From JAGVSR01 sp963708775 (GTDB taxonomy: Bacteria > Pseudomonadota > Alphaproteobacteria > Rhizobiales > Hyphomicrobiaceae): a stretch of DNA of 64,000 bases. The stretch lies in the NCBI GenBank assembly GCA_963708775.1, contig CAVPTI010000021.1, forward strand, positions 1 to 64,000. Direction: 5' to 3'. Position 1 is the stretch's first letter; the number at the start of each line of letters is the position of its first letter. The position numbers and the translations under genes were made by a program. Below are positions 18,215 through 27,552 of this stretch, one piece after another. The notes under the pieces are model-generated. The model was not told the DNA's origin. It made no database searches and saw only the letters and a program-made list of their open reading frames with translations.

Positions 18215-18486
18215 GCGTCACGCCCACCCACTCAACTTTAATTATAGGTCGCCAATCCGGTTTGACGATCGAGGTATGCTTAGCTCCAATGCTCTGGCTA
18301 TGCCAACAACAAAGTTCGCCTTGCTGGTAGCCAATGAAACGACTGCATCTTGCTTATCATATATGCTGCCTCGCACTTGCCAAGCAGGACCTCCGTAGGC
18401 CACTTAGTGGTCGGAGTACAAAGTAACGGCCAATGGCGCTGGTCTCATAGAGGCATACTTACTACCTGACGCGGGGGCGGGCAGCG

Positions 18487-19671
18487 TTGTTTGGCTTTAG
18501 AATATTGACGGCTGTTTTATTGGTAGCTCTTGCGGGTTGTGCCTCGCCACCGCGACTGCCAGCTTTGCCGCTCGCACTGGCATCAGAGACGAGCCCGTTC
18601 GGTATTCCAAATGTGCGCTACTATCCCGACACCGACGGTAAGAAGCTGGAGGCGCTGGGTAAGGCTTCAATCCAAAAGGAACTTCGGGCGAACGCAGGGA
18701 AATTGTCGAGCCTTCAGCCAGCAAGTTTCCTAGCCATTTCGGGCGGCGGTGATAGCGGTGCCTTCGGTGCCGGCTTGTTATGTGGATGGAGTAAGAGAGG
18801 CGATAGACCCAAGTTCAAATTGGTCACCGGCGTCAGTACCGGAGCTTTATCGGCACCTTTTGTGTTCCTGGGATCTGACTACGATCATGCATTGGCACAA
18901 GTTTATACGACGATCCAAGCTTCAGATGTTTTCGAGCCGCGCAAGGCGCTGGTTGCGGCGGTCAGTGCTGACGCATTGACCGACAGCGCACCTTTGCGGG
19001 GCATGATCGCACAATTCATGGACCGGCAAATGATTTCACGGATCGCAGAGGAGTACTCTAAGGGACGACTTCTTTTGATCATGACCACGAACCTTGATCA
19101 AGGGCGCCCGGTAATCTGGGATATCGGAGCCATCGCAGCGAGTGGGGATCCGAAATCGCGCGAGTTCATCGTCGACATCCTCATGGCGTCGGCTGCAATC
19201 CCCGGGGTGTTCCCACCCGTGATGCTGGACGTCAGTCACGGCGGGATGAATTATCAAGAGATGCATGTCGATGGAGGAACGACAGCCCAGGCGTTCCTCT
19301 ACCCTCCGACGTTCAATCTCAATCGCGCAGCAGGGCAGGATCGTGTGGTACGCAAACGCGTCGCGTATATCATTCGCAATGGAAGACTGTTTAGGGAAGA
19401 GTCCGACGTCCAGCGACAAACGCTATCGGTTGCCACGGAGGCCGCGTCAGCAATGATTGCTGCCAACGGCACCAACGACACGTTCCGCATCTATCTCACG
19501 ACAAAACGCGATGGTGTCGATTACAATCTGGCCTACATCGACGATGACTTCACCGAACCCTACAAAGGTCCGTTCGATCGCGACTACATGAATAAGCTAT
19601 TCGACTACGGCTTCGCGTTAGGACGGGCAGGCTATCAGTGGCACAAGGCTCCACCAGGTTTTGGGGACTAA
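18487..19671 (+). CDS. patatin-like phospholipase, lipoprotein
   Basis: A 394-residue lipid acyl hydrolase anchored as a lipoprotein. The signal ends in LAGC with Cys18 as the lipidation site. Patatin motifs are in order: the oxyanion loop GGGDSGAFGAG (near residue 86), the nucleophile elbow GVSTG (near 115) with the catalytic Ser, and the catalytic Asp in DGG (near 262). The start is a TTG preceded by GGGGGCGGG; no ATG is available before the signal. Family members hydrolyse phospholipids or other acyl esters in the envelope. The gene is monocistronic and convergent with the META-domain gene, only 6 bases away. Confidence 0.8.
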   Translation: MFGFRILTAVLLVALAGCASPPRLPALPLALASETSPFGIPNVRYYPDTDGKKLEALGKASIQKELRANAGKLSSLQPASFLAISGGGDSGAFGAGLLCGWSKRGDRPKFKLVTGVSTGALSAPFVFLGSDYDHALAQVYTTIQASDVFEPRKALVAAVSADALTDSAPLRGMIAQFMDRQMISRIAEEYSKGRLLLIMTTNLDQGRPVIWDIGAIAASGDPKSREFIVDILMASAAIPGVFPPVMLDVSHGGMNYQEMHVDGGTTAQAFLYPPTFNLNRAAGQDRVVRKRVAYIIRNGRLFREESDVQRQTLSVATEAASAMIAANGTNDTFRIYLTTKRDGVDYNLAYIDDDFTEPYKGPFDRDYMNKLFDYGFALGRAGYQWHKAPPGFGD

Positions 19672-19677
19672 GCCGGG

Positions 19678-20370
19678 CTACGGTCTTCTGGCAGATATTG
19701 TGCGGTCTTGATTGGTATGAAGGGTCAATGTGCCGTCCGCAGCAATTGAAAACCGCGACACCCGCTCCAAAAGCTCAAGAAAGAGCTGCTCCTGCTTCAT
19801 GACAGGTTCTTCGCATGCCATCATCGACGACATGCCCTTGCCGATCGATAGCCCTTCACCCGTGATCTTGTACTCCGCATTGAAGCGGTTACAGGAGCCA
19901 AGTCCACTTAATCCGCCCTTTTCTGCGAATGTCATGGTGATGCGCGGCTCCCCTAAAACAGGTTCTCCCGAAAGGCTGACGACTGTCCATTCCTGTCCCT
20001 GAAGAAGGCTGCCTGGATCGCCGCCGCAGCCGTTAAGCCGCTTCGTGCCGAACGTGACAGTCACCTGCTCAGGTCGCGGCATGCCAGTCATGGTATCAAC
20101 GCACACTTCGTTCTTGACATTGACCTCCAACGGATCGCCACCGATCGATGTGAGGTATCGAACCGTGCGGTCGTCGACTGCCGTCGCAGGCGGCACTGCA
20201 AATTCAATGCGATTTGCTCCAAAGTCAGTTTCCAGCGTCATTTTTCCATCTGACCTGGATAGCGACCAGGACGGCTCGTGACCGATGGCACGCCAATCTG
20301 CTTGTGAAGCGAATGCGGCCGTACTGCCACATACTGCAAAGAACGCGAGTGCTTGCCGCCAGCCGACCAG
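19678..20370 (-). CDS. META-domain (HslJ-like) exported protein, start uncertain
   Basis: The first ATG in frame (20241) would give 187 residues without a signal. Upstream of it the same frame encodes a convincing signal and mature start (WRQALAFFAVCGSTAAFAS, then QADWRAIGHEPSWSLSRSDG). The upstream frame opens after a TGA near 20374 and its only candidate start is a CTG at 20370. The ATG-ATG pair a few bases further upstream is in another frame. Either a CTG start is used or one base is extra near 20360. The first half resembles the COG3650-type domain; the second half is a META domain (ACEEPVMKQEQLFLELL), as in HslJ and heat-inducible or copper-resistance lipoproteins. It is probably periplasmic; exact role unknown. 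Confidence 0.65.
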   Translation of the reverse strand: MVGWRQALAFFAVCGSTAAFASQADWRAIGHEPSWSLSRSDGKMTLETDFGANRIEFAVPPATAVDDRTVRYLTSIGGDPLEVNVKNEVCVDTMTGMPRPEQVTVTFGTKRLNGCGGDPGSLLQGQEWTVVSLSGEPVLGEPRITMTFAEKGGLSGLGSCNRFNAEYKITGEGLSIGKGMSSMMACEEPVMKQEQLFLELLERVSRFSIAADGTLTLHTNQDRTISARRP

Positions 20371-20460
20371 ACTTCATCATTTGAGTTCTCATGTTTCGAA
20401 TGTGAGTGAGAAAGAATTTGTCTGCAATCGCCGCCAAATTCCTATGGGTGCCGAGCACCC

Positions 20461-21069
20461 TTACAGAACAATGACCCGCGCTCCGTCTCGCACAGTCCCG
20501 AACAGCTCGAAAACATGTTCATTCAACATGCGAATGCAGCCGGAGGAGGCAAAGTGTCCAATACTCCACGGCTCGTGCGTTCCGTGAATGCGATAGAGTG
20601 TGTCTCGACCATCCCTATACAAGTAGAGGGCGCGTGCACCTAGCGGGTTGCGTGGCCCGCCAGGAACGTGAGATGGCAGCGACGGATCACGCCGCCGCAT
20701 GTTCGCTGTCGGTGTCCACCCCGGCCATTTGGCCCGTCGCGCTATAATGGCTTCACCAGTCCACCGCCGACCATCCCGGCCCACCGCAATACCGAACCGG
20801 ATCGCGCTGCCTGGACGATCAATGTAGTAGAGCATCCGCTCCTGCTTATTGATAAGAATAGTACCTATGGACTCGGGGCCGGAGTAGGCAACCGATTGGC
20901 GATGAAACCGCTCCGGAATTCGCTTTTTATCGACTAACTGAATATCGAACGGGCGGTCTGGTATCTTCCCGATGTACCAATCTGATCGTGCAGCCGACAC
21001 TCCGCGTGGAAAGATGATGGTCGCCGATGAGCCAATCAGAAACCTACGTCGATCGAGTGAAAAAGACAT
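20461..21069 (-). CDS. L,D-transpeptidase (YkuD domain)
   Basis: A 202-residue exported enzyme that forms 3-3 peptidoglycan cross-links or attaches proteins to peptidoglycan. The catalytic signature HGTHEPWS...SSGCIRM, with the Cys nucleophile, lies near the C-terminus. The N-terminus has RRRFLIGSS, a twin-arginine-like signal ending near VSAA. The open frame extends 93 codons upstream, but the ATG at 21069 has GGGGCGG in front of it and starts the signal, so I use it. The upstream extension lies antisense to nothing useful and overlaps the AraC gene end. Alphaproteobacteria carry many such single-gene enzymes. Confidence 0.82.
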   Translation of the reverse strand: MSFSLDRRRFLIGSSATIIFPRGVSAARSDWYIGKIPDRPFDIQLVDKKRIPERFHRQSVAYSGPESIGTILINKQERMLYYIDRPGSAIRFGIAVGRDGRRWTGEAIIARRAKWPGWTPTANMRRRDPSLPSHVPGGPRNPLGARALYLYRDGRDTLYRIHGTHEPWSIGHFASSGCIRMLNEHVFELFGTVRDGARVIVL

Positions 21070-21253
21070 CGCCGCCCCTATTGTTCCCAGCAACAAGTGA
21101 GATTGCCATTCGGCAAGCAGGCTCGCAAGCCAGCGCCAGTGTTTTGGCCGCTGGGGTGCTGCGCAATTTTTCTGCCAAAGGCTTTCAGTTCCCCCAAATC
21201 CCGGTTGTGTCCCCGATGATCGCGAAACGCCGGCGCCTCCGTTCGTGACGGAC

Positions 21254-22222
21254 TCAATCAACTTGGTGCAGCTTTTGACCATTGCAGCCGGCCAATGCGG
21301 CGCGTAACGTCTCGGAGGGCAATTCTCCGAATAGTTCTTTGTAGGCACCGGAAACCCGGCCTAAGTCGGATGCGCCGGCCGCTTGCATGATCTGCGTTAC
21401 GGTAAGGCGGTTATCCGTTGCGCGATAAAGTTTTCGCCTGATCAAATTCAGTTGCCGAAACCGCAGATAGCGGATCGGCCCCATTCCGATCACGCGGTGA
21501 AACGCACGCAACAGAGTCCGAGGGTGGACATGGGCGGCCTCCGCCATTTCTTCGACGTACCAATCGTCGCTGAGTTCGCCATTACCCAACGACGAAAGCG
21601 CTCGTGAAACGGTGTCGTTAGCCTTTAGAGCCGCATGATCCAGTTTGGAGAGCTGCTCGGTTGTTTCATTCGACAACACGTTGCGCACGGCTGCCAACAG
21701 TTCGCCCTCGGCATCTTCTCTCAAGGCGTCAGGCGATCCTTCTGAGGCAAGGGCATGGATGCGTTCTGCCCAAGCCACCAATTTCATCTGCTGGTCTGGG
21801 GTCAGCATGAGGAGATGCGGTCGGTGTTCGGTCCGCTGGATCCTCAGATTCCCATTTGTGAAGCACGGCGTTTCCACCATCGCGCGAGGCAGCGATATGG
21901 CAAACCAGGTGCGTGCACGATCAGCGGAAAAGACGAAGTGGCTGCCTGGAGGCAGCAGTGCGTAATGGTGTGAGGCGATGATGTCGCCATTTATCGTTAT
22001 CGACGCGGCGGAAGGCCGATGGCGGCCGATAAGAATGTAGTTGTCGTCGAGTACCGTGCCGTGGACCACACTTGCGCCGCCATCACTGCCGAATTGCAGC
22101 ACAATTGATCGCCCGGATATGACATCGAGCCACCAAGGCGCCTCCTCGCGCTTCGTCAATACAAAGCTCACCCGAGCTTGCTGCACGGCCCTACAATATT
22201 GATCGAACGGCACCGGCTTCAT
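21254..22222 (-). CDS. AraC-family transcriptional regulator
   Basis: A 322-residue regulator. The C-terminal 100 residues form the double helix-turn-helix DNA-binding domain (VEEMAEAAHVHPRTLLRAFH and VTQIMQAAGASDLGRVSGAY, then LFGELPSETLR). The N-terminal 200 residues are a cupin-like sensing domain (HYALLPPGSHFVFSADRART). The overall plan resembles EutR/AraC-type regulators. No divergent or adjacent catabolic operon is present, so the target is unknown. The L,D-transpeptidase gene is downstream on the same strand, separated by 185 bases. Confidence 0.75.
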   Translation of the reverse strand: MKPVPFDQYCRAVQQARVSFVLTKREEAPWWLDVISGRSIVLQFGSDGGASVVHGTVLDDNYILIGRHRPSAASITINGDIIASHHYALLPPGSHFVFSADRARTWFAISLPRAMVETPCFTNGNLRIQRTEHRPHLLMLTPDQQMKLVAWAERIHALASEGSPDALREDAEGELLAAVRNVLSNETTEQLSKLDHAALKANDTVSRALSSLGNGELSDDWYVEEMAEAAHVHPRTLLRAFHRVIGMGPIRYLRFRQLNLIRRKLYRATDNRLTVTQIMQAAGASDLGRVSGAYKELFGELPSETLRAALAGCNGQKLHQVD

Positions 22223-22453
22223 GCCAGCCTCATTGCAGTCGCCACAGAAGCTTTTGCGAAAGCTTTGCGTGTCCGACGGGTAACAGGTGGTCCTGGATTT
22301 TGGACAGTGTCCGAAATTTCATATCAGAACTCGACGCCGAATGCATTGTGATGCTCAATGGTAGCGGGACGCCTGCAGGGGAAAAATTTACCAACTCGGC
22401 CGTGACTAGGACGAGCCAGACACTTCGCGTCAGCTGTCGGAGACGTTTACGCC

Positions 22454-22570
22454 ATGCACCATCGCCTGACTTGGTTTCTGATCGGAGCTGCCGTCGCGTC
22501 GGTGTTTTGGATTGCTGTTTTGCGCGGCATTGGCAATGAGTGGCTCAACATTCTTTTGCGGGCCAGCTGA
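22454..22570 (+). CDS. candidate 38-residue single-helix membrane protein
   Basis: A short frame encodes a basic start, one hydrophobic helix (WFLIGAAVASVFWIAVL) and a short tail. GGAGA lies 9 bases before the ATG. It is the only coding signal I see in the roughly 590 bases between the AraC start and the next gene. It could be a chance ORF. Confidence 0.35.
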   Translation: MHHRLTWFLIGAAVASVFWIAVLRGIGNEWLNILLRAS

Positions 22571-22817
22571 TGTTTGGCAGTTTGTTTGGACCTACCGGAT
22601 TCGTGAGGTGGAGAGCACGTTGTGCGCTGCGGCAAGGGTCCACATTTTTTGAAGGCGGCTGACCAAGCCAAAACGCCAGCTAGACTTGCGGCGGATGCCT
22701 CGGGTGGAGGCCATCGCTTGGACAATGCTGAGATATCACGTAAATGTCAAAAACTGGATTGCGTTCGGGACGGGGTTAGGTTCTATAGGATCAAGCGATG
22801 GTCGATGAGTATTGCTA

Positions 22818-23134
22818 ATGAATTTGCGCGCGATCATGCTGGCCGGCTCTTCCGCCCTGTTCGCTGTTGCAGCAGGCACGCCGTCGGCGCTCGACATTTA
22901 CAACACCACGTCTGCATCTCACGGCACCAGTGGGACGATGCCGCATTTGCGGAGCGTCCAATTCGACGACAATGACGATGGTGTCGGCGGCTGTGTCAAC
23001 GAATGCAAGCTCAAGCTTGAAATTTGCCTGGGGCAGCGACCCGATGGCGAGCCCCGGATCGGTGTGAGAAGCTTGAAGATGATTGCGAGAACGCTTGTTA
23101 TAATTCCGGGCCTGACGCCGGTGACAATACCTAG
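22818..23134 (+). pseudogene. small Cys-rich exported protein, one frameshift
   Basis: The ATG at 22818 starts a signal peptide (MNLRAIMLAGSSALFAVAAG) and a mature acidic region (FDDNDDGVGGCVNECKLKLE). The uninterrupted frame then changes character and runs to 23153. Adding one base near 23061 (a GG run) switches to a frame giving GCEKLEDDCENACYNSGPDA and a stop at 23132-23134. That continues the same spacing of cysteines and acidic residues seen before the break. So the true product is probably a 105-residue exported protein with six cysteines. It is not recognised from a known family. Either a one-base loss or a sequence error explains the break. Confidence 0.5.
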
Positions 23135-23254
23135 GTTTGTGAGTGTGCAATGAAGTGGTCCTGCTGCTGCTTTTGGGCCGGCACGCAAAAAGCAGCTGCT
23201 ATGAAAGCAAAGAATTTTGGCGAGTAGCCTGCTAATTGGGAAGCCCAAGACGGT

Positions 23255-23450
23255 TTAAATCTGCGGCGTCACAAAGATGCGCAGCGCACTCCCGCGCGAG
23301 CCGGCTTGTTCAATGGCCCTAAGCGCACGACTGTGGTGCTCAACACCTCGAAATAAAGTCATCACGGACCGGGTCTGCCGTGGCGACACGAGGTCGACCA
23401 CGTCCTAGACGTTGCCTTTGTGCAACAAACCAATCATCTCAGCATCTGTA
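23255..23450 (-). pseudogene. possible decayed 3' end of a dehydrogenase-like gene
   Basis: A reverse-strand frame read through one TAG gives LLHKGNV, DVVDLVSP and a final helix/strand ending ALRIFVTPQI. The pattern resembles the C-terminus of zinc-type medium-chain dehydrogenases. Evidence is weak. The rest of the 390-base gap before the TonB receptor gene shows no gene. Confidence 0.2.
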
Positions 23451-23520
23451 TTCAGGATAGCCTAGTTGAAACGAATACAGCTTTGGCGTCAGATGCCGGA
23501 AAGCTTTCAAAGCTGGTGGA

Positions 23521-26058
23521 GTGCAGGGCGTGCGGGTTCTCGTGTTGAAGATCGTTTTGGGATTAGTTGCGGCTGGCTGCCTTACGACCACAGTGTCGGC
23601 GCAGCAAGGTCCCGAGCCTTCGGGGACCGAGGCCTACGAACTCCCGGAAGTTATCGTCGATACGCAGAAACAAGCAGCCGCCAAAAAGAAGCCGAACTCG
23701 CAACCGTCAGCGGGAGCTTCGGAGCCGACGAGCGGTCAAAGTTCGGCCAGCGGAGAGCCGGAGCCCATCGCCGCCGATGCGGCAGGCGCTGCTCCCGGCG
23801 GCACGCCTTCCGCGAATTTCTCATGGCGGGGGCGCTTCTGTAGGTAACGCGCCAGCAGTTTCCAGTGCCGGGTTCACGTCCGGGCCGCATCGTCGAACAG
23901 GTTGGCACCGTCGAGGAAGTCACGGCCGAACAGATCGAGCGCGTCGGGGCGCGGACGCTGGATGAAGCTATTCGTTTGATGCCCGGCGTTCATGTTCGCA
24001 ATGGCGGGGACGGCGTGCCGCGCATCGATATCCGCGGCATGCGCACGCGCAACATCATCATCCTCGTCGATGGCGTGCCGCAAAATGGCACATATGATGG
24101 CCAATTCGACCCGCGTGCGATTCCTGTCGAAAATATCGCGCGGATCAAGGTCACGCGCGGCGGTTCGTCGGTGCTTTACGGGCCGGGCGGTAATGCGGCG
24201 GTGATCGATATCATTACTAAAGCCGCGGGACCCGGTCTGCGCGCGACGGGCGACACCATGGTAGGCTTCGGCCAGCAGAAGGATGCGCGCGTTACGGCGA
24301 GTTACGGTGGCGATGCCGTTTCGACTTTCATCAGCGCCTCGATCTACGAGCAGGATCAGTTTCACCTGTCGGACGATTTTGCATTCACGACGCTGCAGCC
24401 GAACGATGCGCGCGTGAACTCCGACCGCGAGGACCGCGCGATCTACGGCAACACGCAGATCAAGGTGAACGAGGATATTCAGTGGGGTTTCTCGATCAAC
24501 TACCGCGAGGGCGAGTACGGCAAGCCGCCGAGCACGCTGTAGCCGACACCCGGAGTGGAGGCGGAGGTGGGGTGCGGAGAGGCGGAGGACGGCGGCGGCG
24601 GTGCGGCTCCATGTACATTTGCGACCGTGCTCAGATTTCGCATCCGGGCTGCGCTTTGAGCGCGTCGACGATTACAGCGCATTGAGTCTGCAGACTTCCG
24701 GCCTGATCGACCTCGGCGGCGGGCTAACCGTGCGACCTATGGCCTACTTACAATGTAACAATGAACTGACGAACCGCTATGACGACAAGAATTATCGATT
24801 CTCAGCTTCTAAGCGGCGCGTTCAGCGAAGATGCTTCGACGTCAATCTACGGCGGCGGTGGTCAGATTGCATTCCGAGCCTGACGACAATAACTTGGTGA
24901 CAGTTGCTCTCGATGCCCACCGCGAAGCATGGGAGGCGACCGGCTTCAGCAATACGTCAACAGCACGGTACTTGCTGACAGCGAATGTCAATCCAGCATC
25001 GTCAGCAACCTGCACTAACGCAATCGGAACATCGAGCAGCCTGAAGACAAGCTGCTTGCCCGATTGCAGCGGCTTGCTTCGGCGGAACGCTCGTAGGGCC
25101 GATCGCTTTTCAGAATACTGGCAACCCGTCATCAGTTGGGTAATCGCGCCCGACAAGCATGTACGTCGGCAAACTGGATGTCCCACCGCGACGAAGACCT
25201 CGACATCTTCTCCGCCGCCGCTGAATACGAAGTGAAGCTTACAAGCCAACTGTCCGGCGTTGTCGGCGCTGGGTGGGCAGAGCAGCACCGGGAAGGTTCC
25301 AGCGACGGTGACTACACTTATCTCGCAGGTCTACGGTATGCCTTCACCGAAGATACTGTCCTGCGCGGCAACATTGCCCGCAAGATTCGCTTCCCCACTC
25401 TTCGAAATCTTTATGACGCAGATGGCGGTAATCCGGAATCTTGAAACTGAAGTCACGCAGAACTATGAAGTGGGTCTCGACCAGCGGCTGCCGTTCATCA
25501 ACGGACTGTTCAGCGTCACCGTTTTCCGCATCGACGCGGAGAACTTCATCCGCAGAGCAAATGTCTGCGATGTCGATGGTAGTCAGCCACAAACGAGATC
25601 CGTTCTGCAACGACGACCAACTGCGTTTCCAGGGCGTGGAGACGAACTTAGCTTTCAGTCCGTTCGCCGGCTTCAATGCGCAGGTGGGTTACACGTACTT
25701 GGATGCGTCCAACGAGCAGCCGTCGGTGGTTGGTGGCACGTCCACCATCGATAACGAGCCCGAGCACAAGGTCATGGCGGCGGTGAGTTATGCGATCGGT
25801 GGCGGGGCCACGTTGCTGGCCGATTACCAGTACGTGGCGGGCAGCTTCGCGGTGGGTCGCGATCAGATCCAGACTTTGGAACTTGCTGACTACCACCTCT
25901 TGAACCTCGGTGTGACGCAGGACGTCGGTGGCGGGGCGTACCAGCTTTATGGCCGCGTCGAGAACGTGCTGGATGAGAACTACGAGTCATCCTTCGGCTT
26001 CCCGGAAGCCGGCCGCGTGTTCTTCATCGGATTGCGCGCGAAGCTCGGACCGGGTTGA
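23521..26058 (+). pseudogene. TonB-dependent outer-membrane receptor, multiply frameshifted
   Basis: Pieces of one receptor occur in order across the three frames. They are a signal peptide and TonB box (ELPEVIVDTQ) at 23521-23730, a plug domain at 23865-24542 (VGARTLDEAIRLMPGV, IDIRGMRTRNIIILVDGVPQ) and barrel strands at 24650-24800 and 25200-25440. The C-terminal barrel at 25590-26058 (GVETNLAFSPFAGFNAQVGY) ends in the usual aromatic strand (AGRVFFIGLRAK). The span of about 845 codons is full length. Breaks fall near 23835, 24540, 24830, 25440 and 25580. A G/C-rich low-complexity stretch of GGCGG and GGAGG units at 24553-24605 sits at one break and looks like foreign or expanded sequence. 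The receptor would import a metal chelate across the outer membrane. The gene for a periplasmic binding protein follows on the same strand. Confidence 0.85.
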
Positions 26059-26118
26059 GTTCGGCCGCTATTAGTGTGCGAGGGTCTTGTCTGTCTCAGG
26101 CACTCGACAAGGATCTTA

Positions 26119-26961
26119 ATGCGCTTACGTGTTCTTGGCTTCATTTTCGCGCTGCTCGTATCGTCGCTGGGGCATTCGCCGGCATATGCTGACGGGCCGC
26201 TGCGGCTTGCGATCGTCAACACGCCGAAAATCTCCGGGCTCATCGACGATCTCGTCGCCGACTACAAGGCTTCCGGCGGCGGTGATGTGTCGGTCTATGG
26301 CGGCAGCGATGTGTTCGAGAAAGCGCGCGAAGGTGAGGCGGATCTCGTGATCGCGCACTATGGCAAGGCGGACGTCGAACGCTTCGTGCTTGATGGATAT
26401 GGCGCCTGGCCGCGCATGGTGTTCTCCAATCAGCTGGCGATCATCGGGCCGAAGTCAGACCCGGCTGGTATCCGCGGACTGTCGAGCGGCGCGGAAGCGA
26501 TCAAGAAAATCGCCGCTGCAAAGGCGCCGTTCGCCGTCAATGCATTGCCCGGCATTACATATCTCACCGACATTCTCTGGCTTCAGGCCGGCTCACCGGA
26601 CAAGGGCGATTGGGTGCTCGATCCGGGCGTGGCGAAGGGGCAGGCGATGAAGTTCGCGGAGGAAAAGGGCGCCTACACGATCTGGGGTGCAATTCCGTTT
26701 CTGCGCTTCAAGGAGAAACATGCTTCGACACTAGAATTGCTCGTCACCGGCGATCCGCTGTTCCAGCGCATCATGGCAGCGATCGTGGTGCAGCCGACCA
26801 AAGTGCCGGGGGCTCAGGCCGAGCGCGCCGTGAAGTTCGTCGATTACTTGTTGAGTTCTCGGGCTCAAGCGCGGATCGCGAGCTATCGCTCGCCGGGCGT
26901 AGAGCCCCAACTGTGGTGGCCGGCCGCGCGGCATAATCCGACGGAAGGTCTCGACGAATAA
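26119..26961 (+). CDS. periplasmic substrate-binding protein, TupA/ModA-like
   Basis: A 280-residue exported binding protein. The signal peptide is VLGFIFALLVSSLGHSPAYA. The mature start (LRLAIVNTPKISGLIDDLVA) and the segments VYGGSDVFEKAREGEADLVI and MVFSNQLAIIGPKSDPAGI follow the fold of tungstate/molybdate-type binding proteins. In those proteins the first strand is followed by a Thr/Ser-rich oxyanion loop and an A-D-hhh-h-H segment. Here the usual T-T-T-S loop is replaced by N-T-P-K, so the ligand may differ. The ATG at 26119 has AAGGATC upstream. It lies 60 bases after the TonB receptor and probably shares its transcript. No ABC ATPase or permease gene is nearby. Confidence 0.7.
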   Translation: MRLRVLGFIFALLVSSLGHSPAYADGPLRLAIVNTPKISGLIDDLVADYKASGGGDVSVYGGSDVFEKAREGEADLVIAHYGKADVERFVLDGYGAWPRMVFSNQLAIIGPKSDPAGIRGLSSGAEAIKKIAAAKAPFAVNALPGITYLTDILWLQAGSPDKGDWVLDPGVAKGQAMKFAEEKGAYTIWGAIPFLRFKEKHASTLELLVTGDPLFQRIMAAIVVQPTKVPGAQAERAVKFVDYLLSSRAQARIASYRSPGVEPQLWWPAARHNPTEGLDE

Positions 26962-26964
26962 AGC

Positions 26965-27552
26965 TCAGGGGGTGCCGTCAGGCTGGGCGAAGCGCTTTTG
27001 CGCCACGCGCCACGCGAGGGCGGTCATCATCGCGCCCATGAAGCCGAAGGCGATGTGGGTCGAAATCGGGTACAGAATGCCGGCGCGGAACGAGCCGAAC
27101 TGCATTCCGAAGAATTCCATCAAGCCGAGGCGGATCAGGGGCTTCGTCGCAAAGGCAAATGCAGTGACGAGCGGCAGCACGATGAATTGCGTTCGCCATC
27201 CCGCAAACAGCATGATGCCGAGATCGAGCGCGATGCCCGGTGCCAGATAGAGGAATGGTGTGGTCCATTCACTTCCTGCACCCATCGCCGCGGCGGTTCC
27301 CGCAGACGACAGCGCGGCGATCGTGGCTCCCCACTTATATGTGGTCGAGTAGCGGGCGAGCGCCAGCAGGGCCATGCCTTCCAGGCCGTGTTGGCCCGGG
27401 ATGCGCAGCGGATAGCGGATCGTCTCGTGTAGCAGCACGATCGCAACGCCAATTGCGACGAGAAATGCCAGGCGACCCGCCGTCAGCGGGCCGACGAGCT
27501 CAATATTGCTTGGTGAGTTCGCGCGGGACGAGCTGCCAGTCACAGTTGCCAT
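26965..27552 (-). CDS. small polytopic membrane protein, possible transporter S-component
   Basis: A 195-residue protein with about five hydrophobic helices (GRLAFLVAIGVAIVLLHET, LYLAPGIALDLGIMLFAGW, ISTHIAFGFMGAMMTALAWR). The segment IPGQHGLEGMALLALAR after helix one and the compact all-helix plan resemble substrate-capturing S-components of ECF-type transporters, but I cannot assign a known family. The start (MATVTGSSS) overlaps the end of the TiaS-like gene by 53 bases on the same strand, which implies coupled expression. It is convergent with the binding-protein gene, stops only 3 bases apart. Function is inferred from context as part of a metal or oxyanion uptake unit. Confidence 0.55.
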   Translation of the reverse strand: MATVTGSSSRANSPSNIELVGPLTAGRLAFLVAIGVAIVLLHETIRYPLRIPGQHGLEGMALLALARYSTTYKWGATIAALSSAGTAAAMGAGSEWTTPFLYLAPGIALDLGIMLFAGWRTQFIVLPLVTAFAFATKPLIRLGLMEFFGMQFGSFRAGILYPISTHIAFGFMGAMMTALAWRVAQKRFAQPDGTP

